Of a stretch of 64,000 bases of DNA, positions 45,490 to 58,135 are shown in pieces. The stretch is taken from assembly GCA_963693085.1 (NCBI GenBank), contig OY856411.1:1352175550-1352239549 (forward strand). The letters run 5' to 3'. Both the position numbers and the translations under genes were made by a program. A model generated the notes under the pieces. That model saw only the letters and a program-made list of their open reading frames with translations, searched no databases and was not told the DNA's origin. The DNA is from Alisma plantago-aquatica (Eukaryota > Streptophyta > Magnoliopsida > Alismatales > Alismataceae). The first letter of the stretch is position 1. Each line of letters opens with the position of its first letter.

Positions 45490-46410
45490 CCACTATAAGT
45501 AGTTAAGAGTAAAGTTCCTTGACTTGGGATACCATAGCCCAAAATTTTGGGTTTCGGCTAGATACCTCAATATCCTCTTAACAACTATAAAATGGGAGCT
45601 GAGTCTTGATTGAAATCTACCACACAAGCCAACACTAAACATAATATCAAGTCTACATGCAGTTAAATAAAGCATGCTACCAATCACACCTCTATAGATA
45701 TTCTCATCCACTTTCTCACCTTCCTCATCTCCATCAAGTTTGGAGGTGTTTGACATGGTGGCATCCATCGACTTGGTGTTCTCCATCCCAAAGCCCTTAA
45801 GGAGTTTGCTTGAATACTTGCATTGGTTTATGAAGTTTCCTTCCTTTGTTTGCTTGATTTGAAATCTAAGGAAGAAACTAAGCTCACCCATGATATCATC
45901 TTGAACTCACTCTGTGTAAGAGAACTAAACTCCTTGCAAATATCAAGACCAATTCTACCAAAAATGATATCATCAACATAAATTTGAGTAACCAAAAAGT
46001 TTCTAGAAGTGTGTTTGACAAAATGGGTAGAATCAACTTTTTCCATGATATAGCCATTGTCTAGCAAAAAGTTCTTTAATTTCTCATACATAGGCTCTTA
46101 TTTGAGTCCATAGAGAGATTGTTGTAACAAATAACCATGGTTAGAAAGCTTATCATGTTCAAAGTCGGGAGGTTGAGTCACATAGACTTCCTCCTCTATT
46201 GTACCATTCAAAAATGCACTTTTAATGTCCATTTGGTAAAGCAAGAAATTGTTATAGATAACAAAGGCAAGTAACATTCTAATAAATTCAAGTCTAGCAA
46301 CAGGTGCATAAGTTTCATCAAAATAAATACCTTCATGATGATTGTATCCTTGAGCAACTAACCTTGCTTTGTTCCTTACCACTTTACCACTTTCATCTAG
46401 CTTGTTGCAT
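45490..46410 (-). pseudogene. copia reverse transcriptase, unit 2
   Basis: Reading on -: RNKARLVAQGYNHHEGIYFDETYAPVARLE, NNFLLYQMDIKSAFLNGTIEEEVYVTQPPDFE and QSLYGLK, followed by a stop (46098-46382). Then YEKLKNFLLDNGYIMEKVDSTHFVKH and QIYVDDIIFG with the catalytic YVDD intact (45828-46091). After a frame change near 45890 come MGELSFFLRFQIKQTKEGNF and GMENTKSMDATMSNTSKL (45493-45891). The order is complete. It is inactive through stops and the shift, but better kept than unit 1, whose box reads NVDD. Confidence 0.88.
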
Positions 46411-47700
46411 TAGACCCACTTGGTGCCAAAGATCTTCCTATCATTTGATTTTGCACTAAGGTGTACACGTTGTTCTTTTCAAAATATTCTAACTCCTCTT
46501 GCATAGGTAGGATCCATTCATCATCCTTGAGAGCTTATTTGATGTTATTTGGCTCAAGTTGTGATATGAAGGTGTTGTCATCTTGTTTTTTGTTGAATGC
46601 ATCCTATGTCTTCACTCTTTCAAAAGGATTGCCTATGATGAGCTCTTTTAGATGATGTTTTACGAAGCAGAGAGTTGGATCCTTCCTTTCTTCTTCTTGC
46701 TCTTCTTCATCTACTATCACCTCTTTTCCTTTTTCAATGATGTTGATCTCTTTCAAATGAGGAATCATCTCATCTACAACATCATCATTTACGATATTTT
46801 TATAAATAGAGGGGTTAGTTTCAAAAAATTTAACATTTATAGATTCTTCTAGACAATTCAATGTTAAACACTCTATAACCTTTGCTAGTAGTGCTATAGC
46901 CAAGAAAGAAAGCCTTGTAAAATTTCACATCAAACTTGTCGAGGGAATCCTTGGTGTTTAAAACAAAACAAGGACAACCCAAAAAATGAAAGAAATTAAT
47001 AGAGGACTTTATACCACACCATAACTCATAGGGGATTTTCTATAAAGATGTATGAGTGAAAACCCAGTTTTGCACAAAACATGAGGTGCTAACAACTTTG
47101 GTGCAAAACTTCTTTGGAGTATCATACTCTAGAAGCATGGTCCTAGCCATTTCCTGTAGTGACCTATTCGTTTTCTCTGCAACCCCATTTTGTTGAGGTG
47201 TATGAGGGGAATAAAAGTTGTGCATATAACCAGATTCCCCACAGAAACTTTCAAACATATTATTTTCAAATTCCCCCCCGTGGTCACCGCAGATAGAGAT
47301 GATCCAGCAAGAAGCTTAATTTTCAACTCATTTGCAAAAGTTAGAGAAAACATTGAAAGTATCACTTTTGAAACCAACTAGAAAGTCCAAGTATAGCGAG
47401 ATAAATCATCGACAATCCCAAGGCAATACTTGTTATCACGAAGTGATTGAGTTCTCATAGGTCCAAATAGATCAATATGAAGAAGTTCAAGAACTCTCTT
47501 GGTACTAAGGACTCCTTTGAATTTAAAAGAGGATTTGGTTTGCTTTCCTTGTGTACATGGTTAGCATTCCTCATCCTTCTCAAATTCCAATTTAGGAAGT
47601 CCTTTACCAATTTATTTTTTCTTAACTTCATCAATTGATGCATATTTACCTGACTAAGCCTATGGTTCCACTAAGATATATCACTCGAATTAGCAACAAA
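46411..47700 (-). pseudogene. copia integrase, unit 2
   Basis: The - strand shows LHIDLFGPM-type sequence with RYTWTF near 47380-47480 and FESFCGESGYMHNFYSPHTPQQNGVAEKTNRSLQEMARTMLLEY (47040-47258), which holds the catalytic Glu region. A C-terminal acidic linker follows (46604-46903, EEQEEERKDPTLCFVKHH). Several frame changes break it, especially between 46900 and 47040. The site where the solo LTR entered unit 1 is uninterrupted here (about 47125-47150). Integrase function is lost. Confidence 0.8.
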
Positions 47701-48110
47701 GTATCTACCAATAATAGGCTTAAGATAATCAAGAACAATATCATAAAGATTTCCATTTCTAGTTCCCTCATGTATAACATTGTAGGAGAGATAATCTAGA
47801 AGCAAACATTCAAGGGAGGTAAATAAAACAAGATAACCATTATCACATAATTGTCTTACACTAATTAAATTGTGATGTAGGCCATCCTCAAGAAGAACAT
47901 TCTTGAAGCATAGGGATACACCTATACCACCCTCACCTATCACTATACCTTTGTTGTTGTCACCAAAAGTGACCGATCCTCCTTTATTTTTAGTGAACTT
48001 TTTGAAGTGGTTGATTTCACATGTTATATGCTTTGAGCAACCACTATAAACAATCCATTTTCCTTTTACCTACAAGAAAGGAAGACATCAGTGCCCAACT
48101 CAAACCTTGA
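47671..48110 (-). pseudogene. copia protease and linker, unit 2, active Asp replaced
   Basis: The - strand reads WIVYSGCSKHITC (about 48020-48058), then [36 protein letters not shown] (47671-47943). The residue before SG is Tyr (codon 48046-48048), where copia proteases carry the catalytic Asp. It is the same change as in unit 1. The linker to integrase is well preserved. Confidence 0.78.
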
Positions 48111-50118
48111 GATCCGAAGTTAGCTTGGGGGCCCATTTCATCAATGGGTTGGTCCCCTTCTCTCTATAAAGATAATAAGTAGAGTAATGATTATCACACT
48201 TGTAATGCACACAGACCATAGGGTTTTTAGAGCTGGATGACTCTCCATGAAATATAGGAGGTCCCTTTCTCTTTCTATTACCCTTGCCCTTGCTTTTAGG
48301 ATCACCCTCATATCTCAAACCACTTTTACCACTATGTTTCGTAGAGTGATCTAGAACTTCATTGAGGGACTTATTCCCTTAGAAGAACTTTTGCAAGGAA
48401 GCTCTAAGCTTTTGGTTATCATCACTAAGAGTAATGATAGTATAAGGTAATATAACAAGATCATCTTGATCATGAAGTAAGTCAGCTTCCAAATAGAGGG
48501 CTTTAGTAAGATAAGAATCTTTTTTCTAAAGAAAGACTAGATACTTCATTACTTGACAACAAAGGTCTAAAATAAAGATCATTTATTTGAGCAAGCAATC
48601 TAGAATTTTTAGTTCTAAACATAATAAGCTCATCATGATAGATCCTATTTTCATCTTTAATAGCATCACAAACATGTCTAAGATCATCATTTTTTGTTCT
48701 AAGTAAGAAAAGATCATCAAGGTGGGTTTGGTTTTCCTCCTTAAGACTATTGATGTTCTTAAGGTGAATACCATTCTCTACTTCAACTCCTTTGTATTGG
48801 AGCCCAAGATCAAGAAACGAATCTTGCAAAATTAAATATTATCAAGATGAACCTTCTCATTTTTCTCAAGAATATCTATTTTAGCATACAAATCATCAAT
48901 AATTTTCCCTAATCTCTTCTTCTTGGATTTGCACTTAGAATAAGAAGAGAAGGAATCATTAAGTATATCAATGAGGGTTTCTTTAAATAGTTCATTTAAA
49001 CTTATCTCACTTACCTCACCAATATCTTCACTAGTTGAGGCCATGAGAGCAAGGTGGCATTCTCCCTCATTGGATCTGGAATCACTAGAAGAAGACTCTT
49101 CCCATGCGGCATGGGCTTCATCCTTGCTTCTTCTTTCTTTTTCATCCTCCTTGTTTTACTTTCCATCCTTCTTGTAGTCCTCCTTCTTCTTGGAGCTACT
49201 CTTGTGGTAGGACTTGTTTTCCTTGGGGCAATCATTCTTGTAATGGCCTTTTTGACCACATTCATAGCACCTTTGAGTAGAGGAGGAGGAGGGCTTTCCT
49301 TTGAAGTTATTCCCCTTAGAGTAGTTAGATTCATGATCACTTGGGGCTTCATATTCACTTAAGAAAGGAGGAGTGGGATGACAAGCTAGTTGTTGTTGGA
49401 GAACAATGGCCTCCACTTGAACTTTAAATGCACTATCCCTGATCTTCTTTGACTCTTTCTCTTCTTGCTTCTCATCTTCCTCTTGCTTGTCAAGTATTGG
49501 CTCATAAGATTTAAGGTTGCCAATGAGCTCTTCGGTGGCACTGTCACCAAAGCTTCTAATTTCCATAGTAGAAGTCACCTTGTATTTCCATCGTTTTGGA
49601 AGAGACCTAAGGATCTTGGAGTTTATGGTCCTATATCCATAGGATGGCCCAAGGAAGCAAGTCCATTGATGATGATGTTGAGTCTTGAGTACATCTCAAC
49701 AACTCCCTCCTTCTTCCCCATCTTAAAGCTTTGGAAGGAGACCCTTGAGCATGTAGATCTTGGACTCCTTGTCTTTCTTGTTCCCTTCATAGGTGGTGTA
49801 CAACTTGTTCCATATCTCATGGGATGTATCCCAAGAAGAGACTCGGTTGAACTCAGAAGGGGTTATGACTTCATAAATGATGCTTATGGCCTTTGGATTC
49901 AACTATGCCTTCTTCAATGTGGCTTCATCCTAATTTCCTACATCTCCTTCCGGGTCCTTGTATGGAAGGATGATTACTTTACACATGTTGTAGGTCGTTC
50001 CTTGTAAGTAGAACTACATCCTTAACTTCCAATAAAGGAAGTTTGTGTTTTTGAAGATTGGAGGACTCATGGAGAATCCACCCTCCAAGTTTAGAGAACC
50101 CAAGATGTTGTCGCCCAT
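48100..50118 (-). pseudogene. copia Gag, unit 2
   Basis: The ATG is at 50118, 54 bases inside LTR-C. The N terminus reads MGDNILGSLNLEGGF like unit 1, and a TAG at 49903-49905 falls at the same codon as unit 1's TAG. Downstream on - are SAFKVQVEAIVLQQQLACHPTPP and an intact knuckle CYECGQKGHYKNDC (49156-49578, CX2CX4HX4C), a Lys-rich stretch, and coiled-coil-like heptads (48503-49044). A second Cys/His patch (48100-48318, CVHYKCDNH) precedes the protease. Frame changes are fewer than in unit 1. The long + strand ORF 49465-50007 is an antisense shadow. Confidence 0.8.
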
Positions 50119-50157
50119 CTTCTCATCTAGTGGGAGATATTTTCAAAGAAGATTGTG

Positions 50158-50169
50158 GCTCTCATACCA
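50158..50169 (-). other. primer-binding site of unit 2, one mismatch
   Basis: The - strand reads TGGTATGAGAGC two bases after LTR-C. Unit 1 and the chromovirus have TGGTATCAGAGC. The single change sits in the middle of the tRNA-Met match. Confidence 0.8.
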
Positions 50170-50171
50170 CT

Positions 50172-51633
50172 TGTTGGATCAAAGGGCTCCAAAGGGGGTG
50201 AATAGAGATAAAAAGCACTTAAAAAATCAATTAGACCTTCAAATTACTTAAAGAAGTAAGATTGCAAATATGGAATCTGATGTGCAACTAAACATACATA
50301 GCAAGGATGAGAGATTGAACAAGCACAAGAACAAGCTATGTAGAGTGGTTCTAATTTTCAGACTAGGACAAAGTCAGTCCACTACCTAGAAAGGTCAAGC
50401 CCTATGATTTTGCAACCATTGAATACTTATATTCCACTATAAGACATACAATAAGACCTTCTTTTACAGGGCAAGCATACCTATCCTTCCTTTTTAAGGA
50501 CCAAAAGGAGCCAAGAAACCATACAACGTCTTACCTATCCTTGAGGTAGAGGCTTCAACCTCCACAAGGGCATACCCACTCTTGCAAGAAGATGGACACC
50601 TTCACCAAGGAGCTCCCCTCTTGCACTGAGTCTTTCACCATAAAGGAATTACCTACTCGCCTCAAGGATCTTCAACCTTCACCTTCTCCTTCAACTTGGA
50701 TAAGCTTTCACCAACTTAGCTCTTGAGAAAGGGGTTAGGAAAGGGAGGGTTTGAGAGCTTTACAAGAGTACAACGACGTAGTTCTGTCATACACAACCTA
50801 TCTCACTCATATTGACATTTGAACTTGTAAGCAAGATAGAGAAAGGGGCTCTGGTGGACAAAATGCACTCAACTATGCTAGGATCTTGAATAGCATGAAG
50901 AAGCAAACTTGAAATGAAGTCCAAGGGTCTTATTTATAATTAGGGATGTCCAATAGACACTAGAAGCACTTGGGAATGATTTCTAGTCATTTGGGATGTC
51001 ACAACGGATCTATATTTGATGTTTGCAACACTCCAACAACTAGAATCACTTTTTCTACACATTATGTATAGTATAGTTAGTCGAGTTTCCATAAAGGTAA
51101 CTCGGCCGATAGCACTATGCAACAAGATAATTTTGATTTGTTGGCTAAGTTTGTCCTGGATGAAACTTGATCATTGGCTTAAAATCAATTTTCCGACGCA
51201 AGGTGTCATTCAATTTTATCCTGAGGGAAACTTGGGCAAACCTGGACAATTGTGAAGACTTATCCTAGATGTCGGTCGCGTTTCTGGGAAGGAAACTCAA
51301 TAGATCATACAATCTATGATGAATTTTGGAAAATGTCATTGAAGTGATTAAACGTTCAAATTAAGTGCTCCTAATTTTTTCTCATCTTAGTTACAAGTCA
51401 TAGCATCAATACAAATGATTACAAAATTGTCCTAAGTCGTTTAGGGCCATTTCCACAAAAGTGCATTTGCATTGATTTTGACTTGAATAAGATCAAGCTA
51501 GGGCTTGATTAGATTGATCCTTTTCATATATCTAATACCTCAAATCAATCTCAAATAAACATATTAGATACATATCAATGAAATGGTTAAGTCCTCATCA
51601 AAATATGGATAATGTATAACACTTTGGTCAACA
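50172..51633 (-). repeat. LTR-C (5' LTR of unit 2), 1,462 bp
   Basis: Along + it starts TGTTGGATC and ends GGTCAACA, and aligns with LTR-A and LTR-B over its full length. The TATA box (50930-50938) has one changed base, and the hairpin array lies at about 51076-51305. The target duplication tgaag follows at 51634-51638. Confidence 0.85.
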
Positions 51634-51638
51634 TGAAG

Positions 51639-54600
51639 ATGAATGATATGTTTCTATTTCCAAAAGGTGTGAAGATGATTCTACTCTACTCACAAGACCT
51701 ATAAAAAAAGCTATTCATCGACAAATATATCTTTCATCTAAGCAAGGATAACCTAATACTAATCCACAACCCAAATTGTCCAAAGGAACAATGGGATCTT
51801 ACAAATGAAGTTCTCTATACTAGTGTTGATAGTACCATGCATCAATAACCTTGTAATTTCCATTCATAAGAAGTTTCTAAAATCCCCATGCATTCTGCAT
51901 GTCTAGATTTTAGACCCCATCCTAAGAATCTAAGAACCACTACCCATGAGTCATGTTCTTGTGACAACACACCCCAACAATTACAAAAAAGAGTCACCAT
52001 TCCAACACAAAGTCAAAAACCAACAAGGAGCTAACCTCCATCCTAAGGTTGTAGGTACCAGTGTTATAAGTTCCAGTTTGACTGACACAAACACTACAAC
52101 ATTTACTTATAATAAAGTGTTATCTCTTATATAGAAGTAACCATCACATGCTACAACCATGTTGGGAAACCTTTGTCCATAGCCATTGAGGTACCAAGTC
52201 TTACTTTTCACCCTTATAGGTGAACACTCATCTTGTGGGGAATTTTTGGATACAAGAGAAACTTTTGTCCTACCTACACCCAAACTATGTATTGGGGACA
52301 TGGTTTCTAAGGGTAATAAAGGAACATAGGTAGAATCCACCCATATTCATAACCTCACCACATAACCATAGCATACAATTATGGGTTTTCTTGCTTGGCA
52401 AAAAGGTTATTACTACCTTGATTTGAAGTTTTGAGCCCTATACATGAAAATAAAGTTATATACTATAGGCCAAAACATAACAAATGGCTATATCAAATGC
52501 AAAAAATATCACAATATTTCATTAAACTTTTTTCAAGTAAAACTCCATGACCAAAACAAACAAAGACAAAAGATAACAACCAAAACAAAATCCCAGAAAT
52601 TGAGTACACTACGTGGTTTCTTCCTCATTATACCTTGATTTTATTCATGTAGGCCACCTCCACACATAGACACTTGAAATGACACATATCACACCCCTCC
52701 ACAATGTCATATTCATGTGGCCATAAATCATCATTCATAATCACCTAAAAAATCCAACGATGTTAAAGATCATGTAGTACGATAACCTGGTTGATGGGTA
52801 TATCCTCTTCCACCTCGATAGAAGTTCATCCAAAATTGTGTAATCAACCTGGTGATGTTTGAACTGCTAAAGGAACACGACTAAATAATAAATTGTGCAA
52901 TGCCTTAAACTGGGTACCATAATAAGATAGCAATACCCTTCCATTGCCATGGCATGTGCCCTAGTGTCTCCTTCAACTATTACCCAACACCAACAGAAAT
53001 CTCTATACGTCGAGTCATATAACAACCACACCAATTGTATTTAAGCTCAAGGAAGTAAAAGACCGACAATCTTTATATAATTGCAAAATGGATGCACTAT
53101 GTATGTATCCTTTCCTAATGGTGGTTGAATTACTACACAACCAAGGTGCATTGCCAACCATATCTTTAAGGGACGAACCTGGATGCCTTCAATGTTGTCA
53201 CTTTGCTTTTCACTTCTTAAACATTAATACAACTCTAATAAAAAATAGTGAGGATGCACTCTCCCTGCATTACAACCTCCACTACAAAGAACAGTTGTTC
53301 ACTTGTTATCCATGACGGTAAAACAATGTATGTCTGAACAATGTGACTAAGAACACTACTAGATGGCCGAGTAGGTTGCAATGGTTACGTAGAAACTTTT
53401 AGTATGAAACAATGCCACAACCATCATAACTGGACTAGTACAACCCTTCAACTAATTAATAAATGTTATGGTGATGGGTTTCTTCACACCCAACAACTGA
53501 ATAAAAAAACGAGTCAAAAAATCTTAGGCATATTTTGTTGACCGCCAATAGTGAAATATCGACCATAATAAATACACCATCTCCTATAGTGTCAATGTCA
53601 GATATGCCAAACCTATCCTAAAGTTGTTGACTTCTGGGCACCAAAACTATATGGTTGTGCCCAACAACTTAGTATCTACCAAAACATATGGTAGATCAGA
53701 CTACCCATTCACATAGAGGAAATCAAAATATAACATATTGAATATTGGGTAAATTGCTAGTTTAACCGTTAATCTAAGTTCTTATCCTCTATATCCTTTC
53801 TATGCCTTGATGTTTAATTTGTGGAAATAATAATGGTTTAGAATGAAATTTAACACTAATTATGTCAATGTAAGGTCATATGCATAAATATCTTAATGGA
53901 TGTTTCAATGATGGACTAAAATGCAAATTAGCTACTTAAGTTGGATAAAGATATAACAAGTTCGACCTAGAACTTTCTATGGCCTTTTGGAATAAGATAG
54001 AGGAAAAAAATAAAATGGAAAAGGAAAAATTCAAGAATATAATGCATTAAATGCTCTAAAGTGATAAATAGTGCAAATATGAGTAAATTACCTAAAAATC
54101 ATAAAAGGGAAACTTAAAAGACAATTCCAAGCCTAAATTAATTTTCTTAGAGGTAAAGTTTACTTAAGTGACAAGTTTCACAATTTTGGAAAATTAATAA
54201 TTATCTTTGCATTAATTGGAATTGGAAAATATGAATTTTTCTTCCAATTATTAAATAAATTATTACACAACTTTAAAAGTGGAAACAAACCTCAAATTCG
54301 TAATATACATGTCAAAATTAGTCTATGTGTGAATTTTCATCTAATTTGGACAATCTTAAATATTTTATTTTATCCAGAAGAGAGAAAGTGTGTATAACCT
54401 TCAAAATATTAAAAAAATTAAAAAAATAACTCCAACATGTAAAATAATGGCAAATTTGTATCCAAGATACTTAATGTGACTTGTAGGTGAAGTTTCATCA
54501 AATTTGGAGAATCTTATAACCATTAATGGAGGACAGGAAATATAAGTTTTGATTTATTTAGCACATGAAAAGTTCTCAAAATACAAATATAATTATATAT

Positions 54601-54752
54601 TTAAATTCTACATGCCTTAATTAGCCTAGTTGCAAAATTTTATTTAATTTGGTACTCATTTACACCCTCTAATGAAGAGAGAGAAAACATTAAATAAATG
54701 AGTTTTACACTTTATTCAGAGTTCTATTTGGATAATGTTTCCTGATTTAATG
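51639..54752. other. unrecognised AT-rich DNA
   Basis: This is the right-hand continuation of the original insertion locus (10786-12970). Open frames are all under 80 codons, and none carries a motif I recognise. From about 53740 it becomes very AT-rich with poly-A and poly-T runs. It may contain older element debris, but I cannot support a specific call. Confidence 0.5.
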
Positions 54753-57201
54753 TGTCATGCCCCAGTTTTCTTTATTTTGATCAGGCGTGTGATCCACAAC
54801 CGTCAGATTTTGGGTCCAACGACTGTCTGTCATCCTCTTCCTCGGTCCAAAGAAGGAAATAGGCGCCGGTTGGGCAGCTTGGTAAATCGTGGATTTCTCG
54901 ACCAAATCTCAACTTTTTCCGAGATTTTTGTTGCTATGTGTTCCGCACAAAATGATCCTTTACTCGTGAAATTTTGATGTGTATTTGGGAAACGCCCAAA
55001 ACTCATCCATTAAGCCTCACGACACATTCCCTTATCTTGTCTCTTTGCTTCCCCATCTATATATAACCCCATCCGAGTCTTCATTTCCCTTCGCTAAACT
55101 TTTCTCTCCGCTCAATTGCTCCTTTGCTTACGCGTTTGGTTGTCAAAGAGATTTGACTACTCTTGGATTTGTGGTGGCTATTACTCTCTTCCCTCGTCAT
55201 CCTAGTTCAATTTTCACTTTGGTATGTTCGCGTGATTCATTTCTTTCTTTCTCGACTTCCGTTTTCTCAAACAATCGCTCCATCAAGATTTGCCCAAAAT
55301 CCCCATAGCTTCGGCCTTGCTGTTGTACAACCATGGCACATGCAGCAAGGAAGGGATAGATGGGCCCTCGTGATTTACCTATTATGCCCCTCTCATTTTC
55401 TATTTTGTTCGTTTTACCGTGCAAGGGCATATATGTCTTTTTGCTTCTCATTTTCTTTGTTGCGGGTGAGGCCATAATGGTCATTGATCGGCAAGTGGAT
55501 GCCTATTACTGGGCCAAGCCACCCACGCGGGCCCTCTTTTCCTCTCTCTATCTCGTAGTCTCTAGCTTATTTGGCAATTTTTGATTTTTTAATTGGCCGA
55601 ATTCGTAAAATTCATAACTTTTGACTCGCTTGTCCAAAAATTAAAATAAAATATGTTTTGGAATAAGAAAACTATTCTCTATCTAATAAAAATACTTTCA
55701 ATGCCTAATTTTAATGTTTTTTGAAGGATTATTTTTGTAGAATGAAATATATGTATAAAACTCATAATAATTATAACTTAATCATATAAAATCCAAATTG
55801 GACAAAAAGATATGCTTTATTAATTAGGAGAATCTAACTAATCGATTGCTGAAGTTTTTAGAGTCTAATTACAAATTAATAAAAGGTGATTTTTTTGGGT
55901 TTTAATATACTCATTAATTAATGTTTTACATCTAAAATGATATTAGGTGAAGATAAACTTTGGTTGGATCTAGGGTGTGAATCCTAACCTGATATACACA
56001 TAAGTGAGCTATGTTGCATCCTCTTATGATTCATATTGGACAATTGGTTATCTCTCTCTCAGACTTGATGGTGACACATTATTTAGATGTCACATATTTT
56101 GCTTGTAGTTGTACCAATAGTTTCCTAATCTTGAAATTGGACTTGTGCACTATGATAATTGTTAATTGGATCCTATCCTTGTATCTTGTGGCTATTTTGT
56201 ATAGTTTGTATCTTGTTGGTGTTGATAATCTATAATTAATGGAAACACTAATTTGGCTATGCCTATACTTCTCTTTGATGACTTTAGAATTTGGACACCT
56301 TTATGGTGATGGGACTATATCTCTGCTTGCCTCTCTATATATAAATATATAATGCATGTTTGGTTTGGGTAATTTGTTTATTTGCACATCGGGTGATGTA
56401 TCCCGATTGTGTGTAATACAAACAGAGGGTGCACATGGTTCCTTGGGTAATTGTGTTGTGATGCCATTACTCCCCCTAAGATTATGGTGGTGATGCCATA
56501 ATATACGGTTATGGTGCTGATGCCATATACCCTAAAATTTTACTATGTGGATTATTGTTTATTTTACCCACATGCATAATTATTATTATTATTTGTTGTT
56601 CTATTCTTGAGATTTTAAAGGCAAGATCTATTTAATGTGAGCTTTATTGTTCTCTTCATATAATCTCTTTAATCTTACTATATGAAGAATTTATTTTGAT
56701 ATCCAATTGGATGTTTCTTCTTTATTCTTTGGGAAGCCTTGAGATTTTTTGTCCTTATTTCCTTTACTTTTTCTAGTCCCTATTATATGCACATACCAGC
56801 TTTGATAACTGATAATATCCATCTTTTTCTTGTTTTCGGGGTATGCTTCAACCCCTAGGAAGTGAGAAAGGAGAAGCTACCCAAAGTTGACCAAGGCTAT
56901 CTAGGAGTTACCTTATCTAGCTTTTGGAGGTAGATTGAGATAGTGGGATGACCCCCTACTTAATAGTTCCTTTTGTTTCCTTCTATGTACACCCTATGTG
57001 GTGAAGAATTTTCATAGACACTAAATTGTAATAGTTAGATATATTTCTCTTGTGCTGCTACATTATTGGTTTTATGATACATACATGTGAATGAATTGGT
57101 TATCATCTGTTTGTGAAAAATTTATGATGGTTTTGTTTGTGAGGGATGTTGCCTATTTATTTTAGTAGGGTGTGGATCCCTATGGGATCTCACTCCTTAC
57201 A
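54753..57201 (+). repeat. probable + strand LTR (about 2.45 kb), flanks unmatched
   Basis: It opens TGTCATGCCCC and closes GGATCTCACTCCTTACA, a TGT...ACA pair seen in many plant gypsy LTRs. A TATA box (tatatataa, about 55059-55067) lies about 310 bp from the start and is followed by a pyrimidine-rich leader. No target duplication matches (taatg left, caaaa right), and no primer site or coding region adjoins. It could be an old solo LTR. A cellular promoter at 55060 is a weaker alternative, because no gene follows. Confidence 0.4.
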
Positions 57202-57967
57202 CAAAATGTCCTCTGTCTTCCTTTGTTAAATCTTATTTCTAGCACAACCACAAGCCACCCTCGAACAAACTATGATAGAGACATCCAACTTCGAACGTAT
57301 ATTGGGTGTCACCCCAATTTCATTCAAAACACCATATGTGGATGCAAAAGCCATCTTCAAATATGGAACAAAGATGAACAGAAATGCAAGAACAAAAATC
57401 AAAGATATTGACAACAAGACAACAAAACTTTTTCTACTTCATCATTTTAAGGTGCCAATAGAGCGTGTGATATAATTCCTAAGATGATAGACAAATAGTT
57501 TCCCATGAGAGTAATTTTTTATAAGTCCTAATTAAGTAGGTGTGTATCTACTAAATATGCCTTGTCATAGAACGATTATTATAAAAAATACAACCTCCAA
57601 CTGACTAAAAAGGCAATGTCTGAAGGATCCAAGTGTCTGTCCCTAGCATGGTAATGCCAAAATGCAAATGTGGAAGTGTAGAATCTTAGCATACATGAAC
57701 AAATAACAAGATTAAAACCACCAGCAAAATCTCAACATTCAACAAGTATATTAATCAAATTGGTTTATTACATGGTTTATAATTACAAATTGAGAGTCAA
57801 ACGTATATCAATATGCTCATGTACACTAGGTATCTTACAACAAGTACACCTAAAAATAGTTCAACAAGCCATCAAATCACTAGTTGTTTTTTAACCTAAA
57901 ACATATGTGAAACAAGTGGGTCAACACATAAGGTGTTGAGTACATGGCACAAAGACACACACACAAT

Positions 57968-57999
<32 letters not shown>

Positions 58000-58065
58000 C
58001 GCACTCACACACACACACACTCATACACACGCACACACACACACTTATATATATGTATGTGTATG

Positions 58066-58135
<70 letters not shown>

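Larger units (their letters stand above)
12971..51633 (-). mobile_element. compound Sirevirus-like copia: two units sharing a middle LTR
   Basis: The order along + is LTR-A (12971-14437), unit 1 (14438-28464), LTR-B (28465-29928), unit 2 (29929-50171), LTR-C (50172-51633). Both units read on the - strand. LTR-B is bordered on its left by a tRNA-Met type primer site (unit 1's 5' side) and on its right by a purine tract (unit 2's 3' side), so it serves both units. The whole is flanked by tgaag at 12966-12970 and 51634-51638. Without later insertions the units are about 8.0 and 8.1 kb and the compound about 20.5 kb. Sirevirus assignment rests on three points: long gag with CYECG zinc knuckle and coiled-coil region, a third ORF between pol and the 3' LTR, and hairpin repeats in U3. 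All proteins are broken. Confidence 0.85.

Noticed and set aside
49465..50007. 180-codon + strand ORF
   Set aside because: It is exactly antisense to the recognised copia Gag of unit 2. The - strand carries the MGDNILG start and zinc knuckle.
55059..55584. TATA box followed by open frames, possible host gene
   Set aside because: Overlapping frames of about 75-110 codons have no domain or consistent coding pattern, and the flanks have LTR-like ends.
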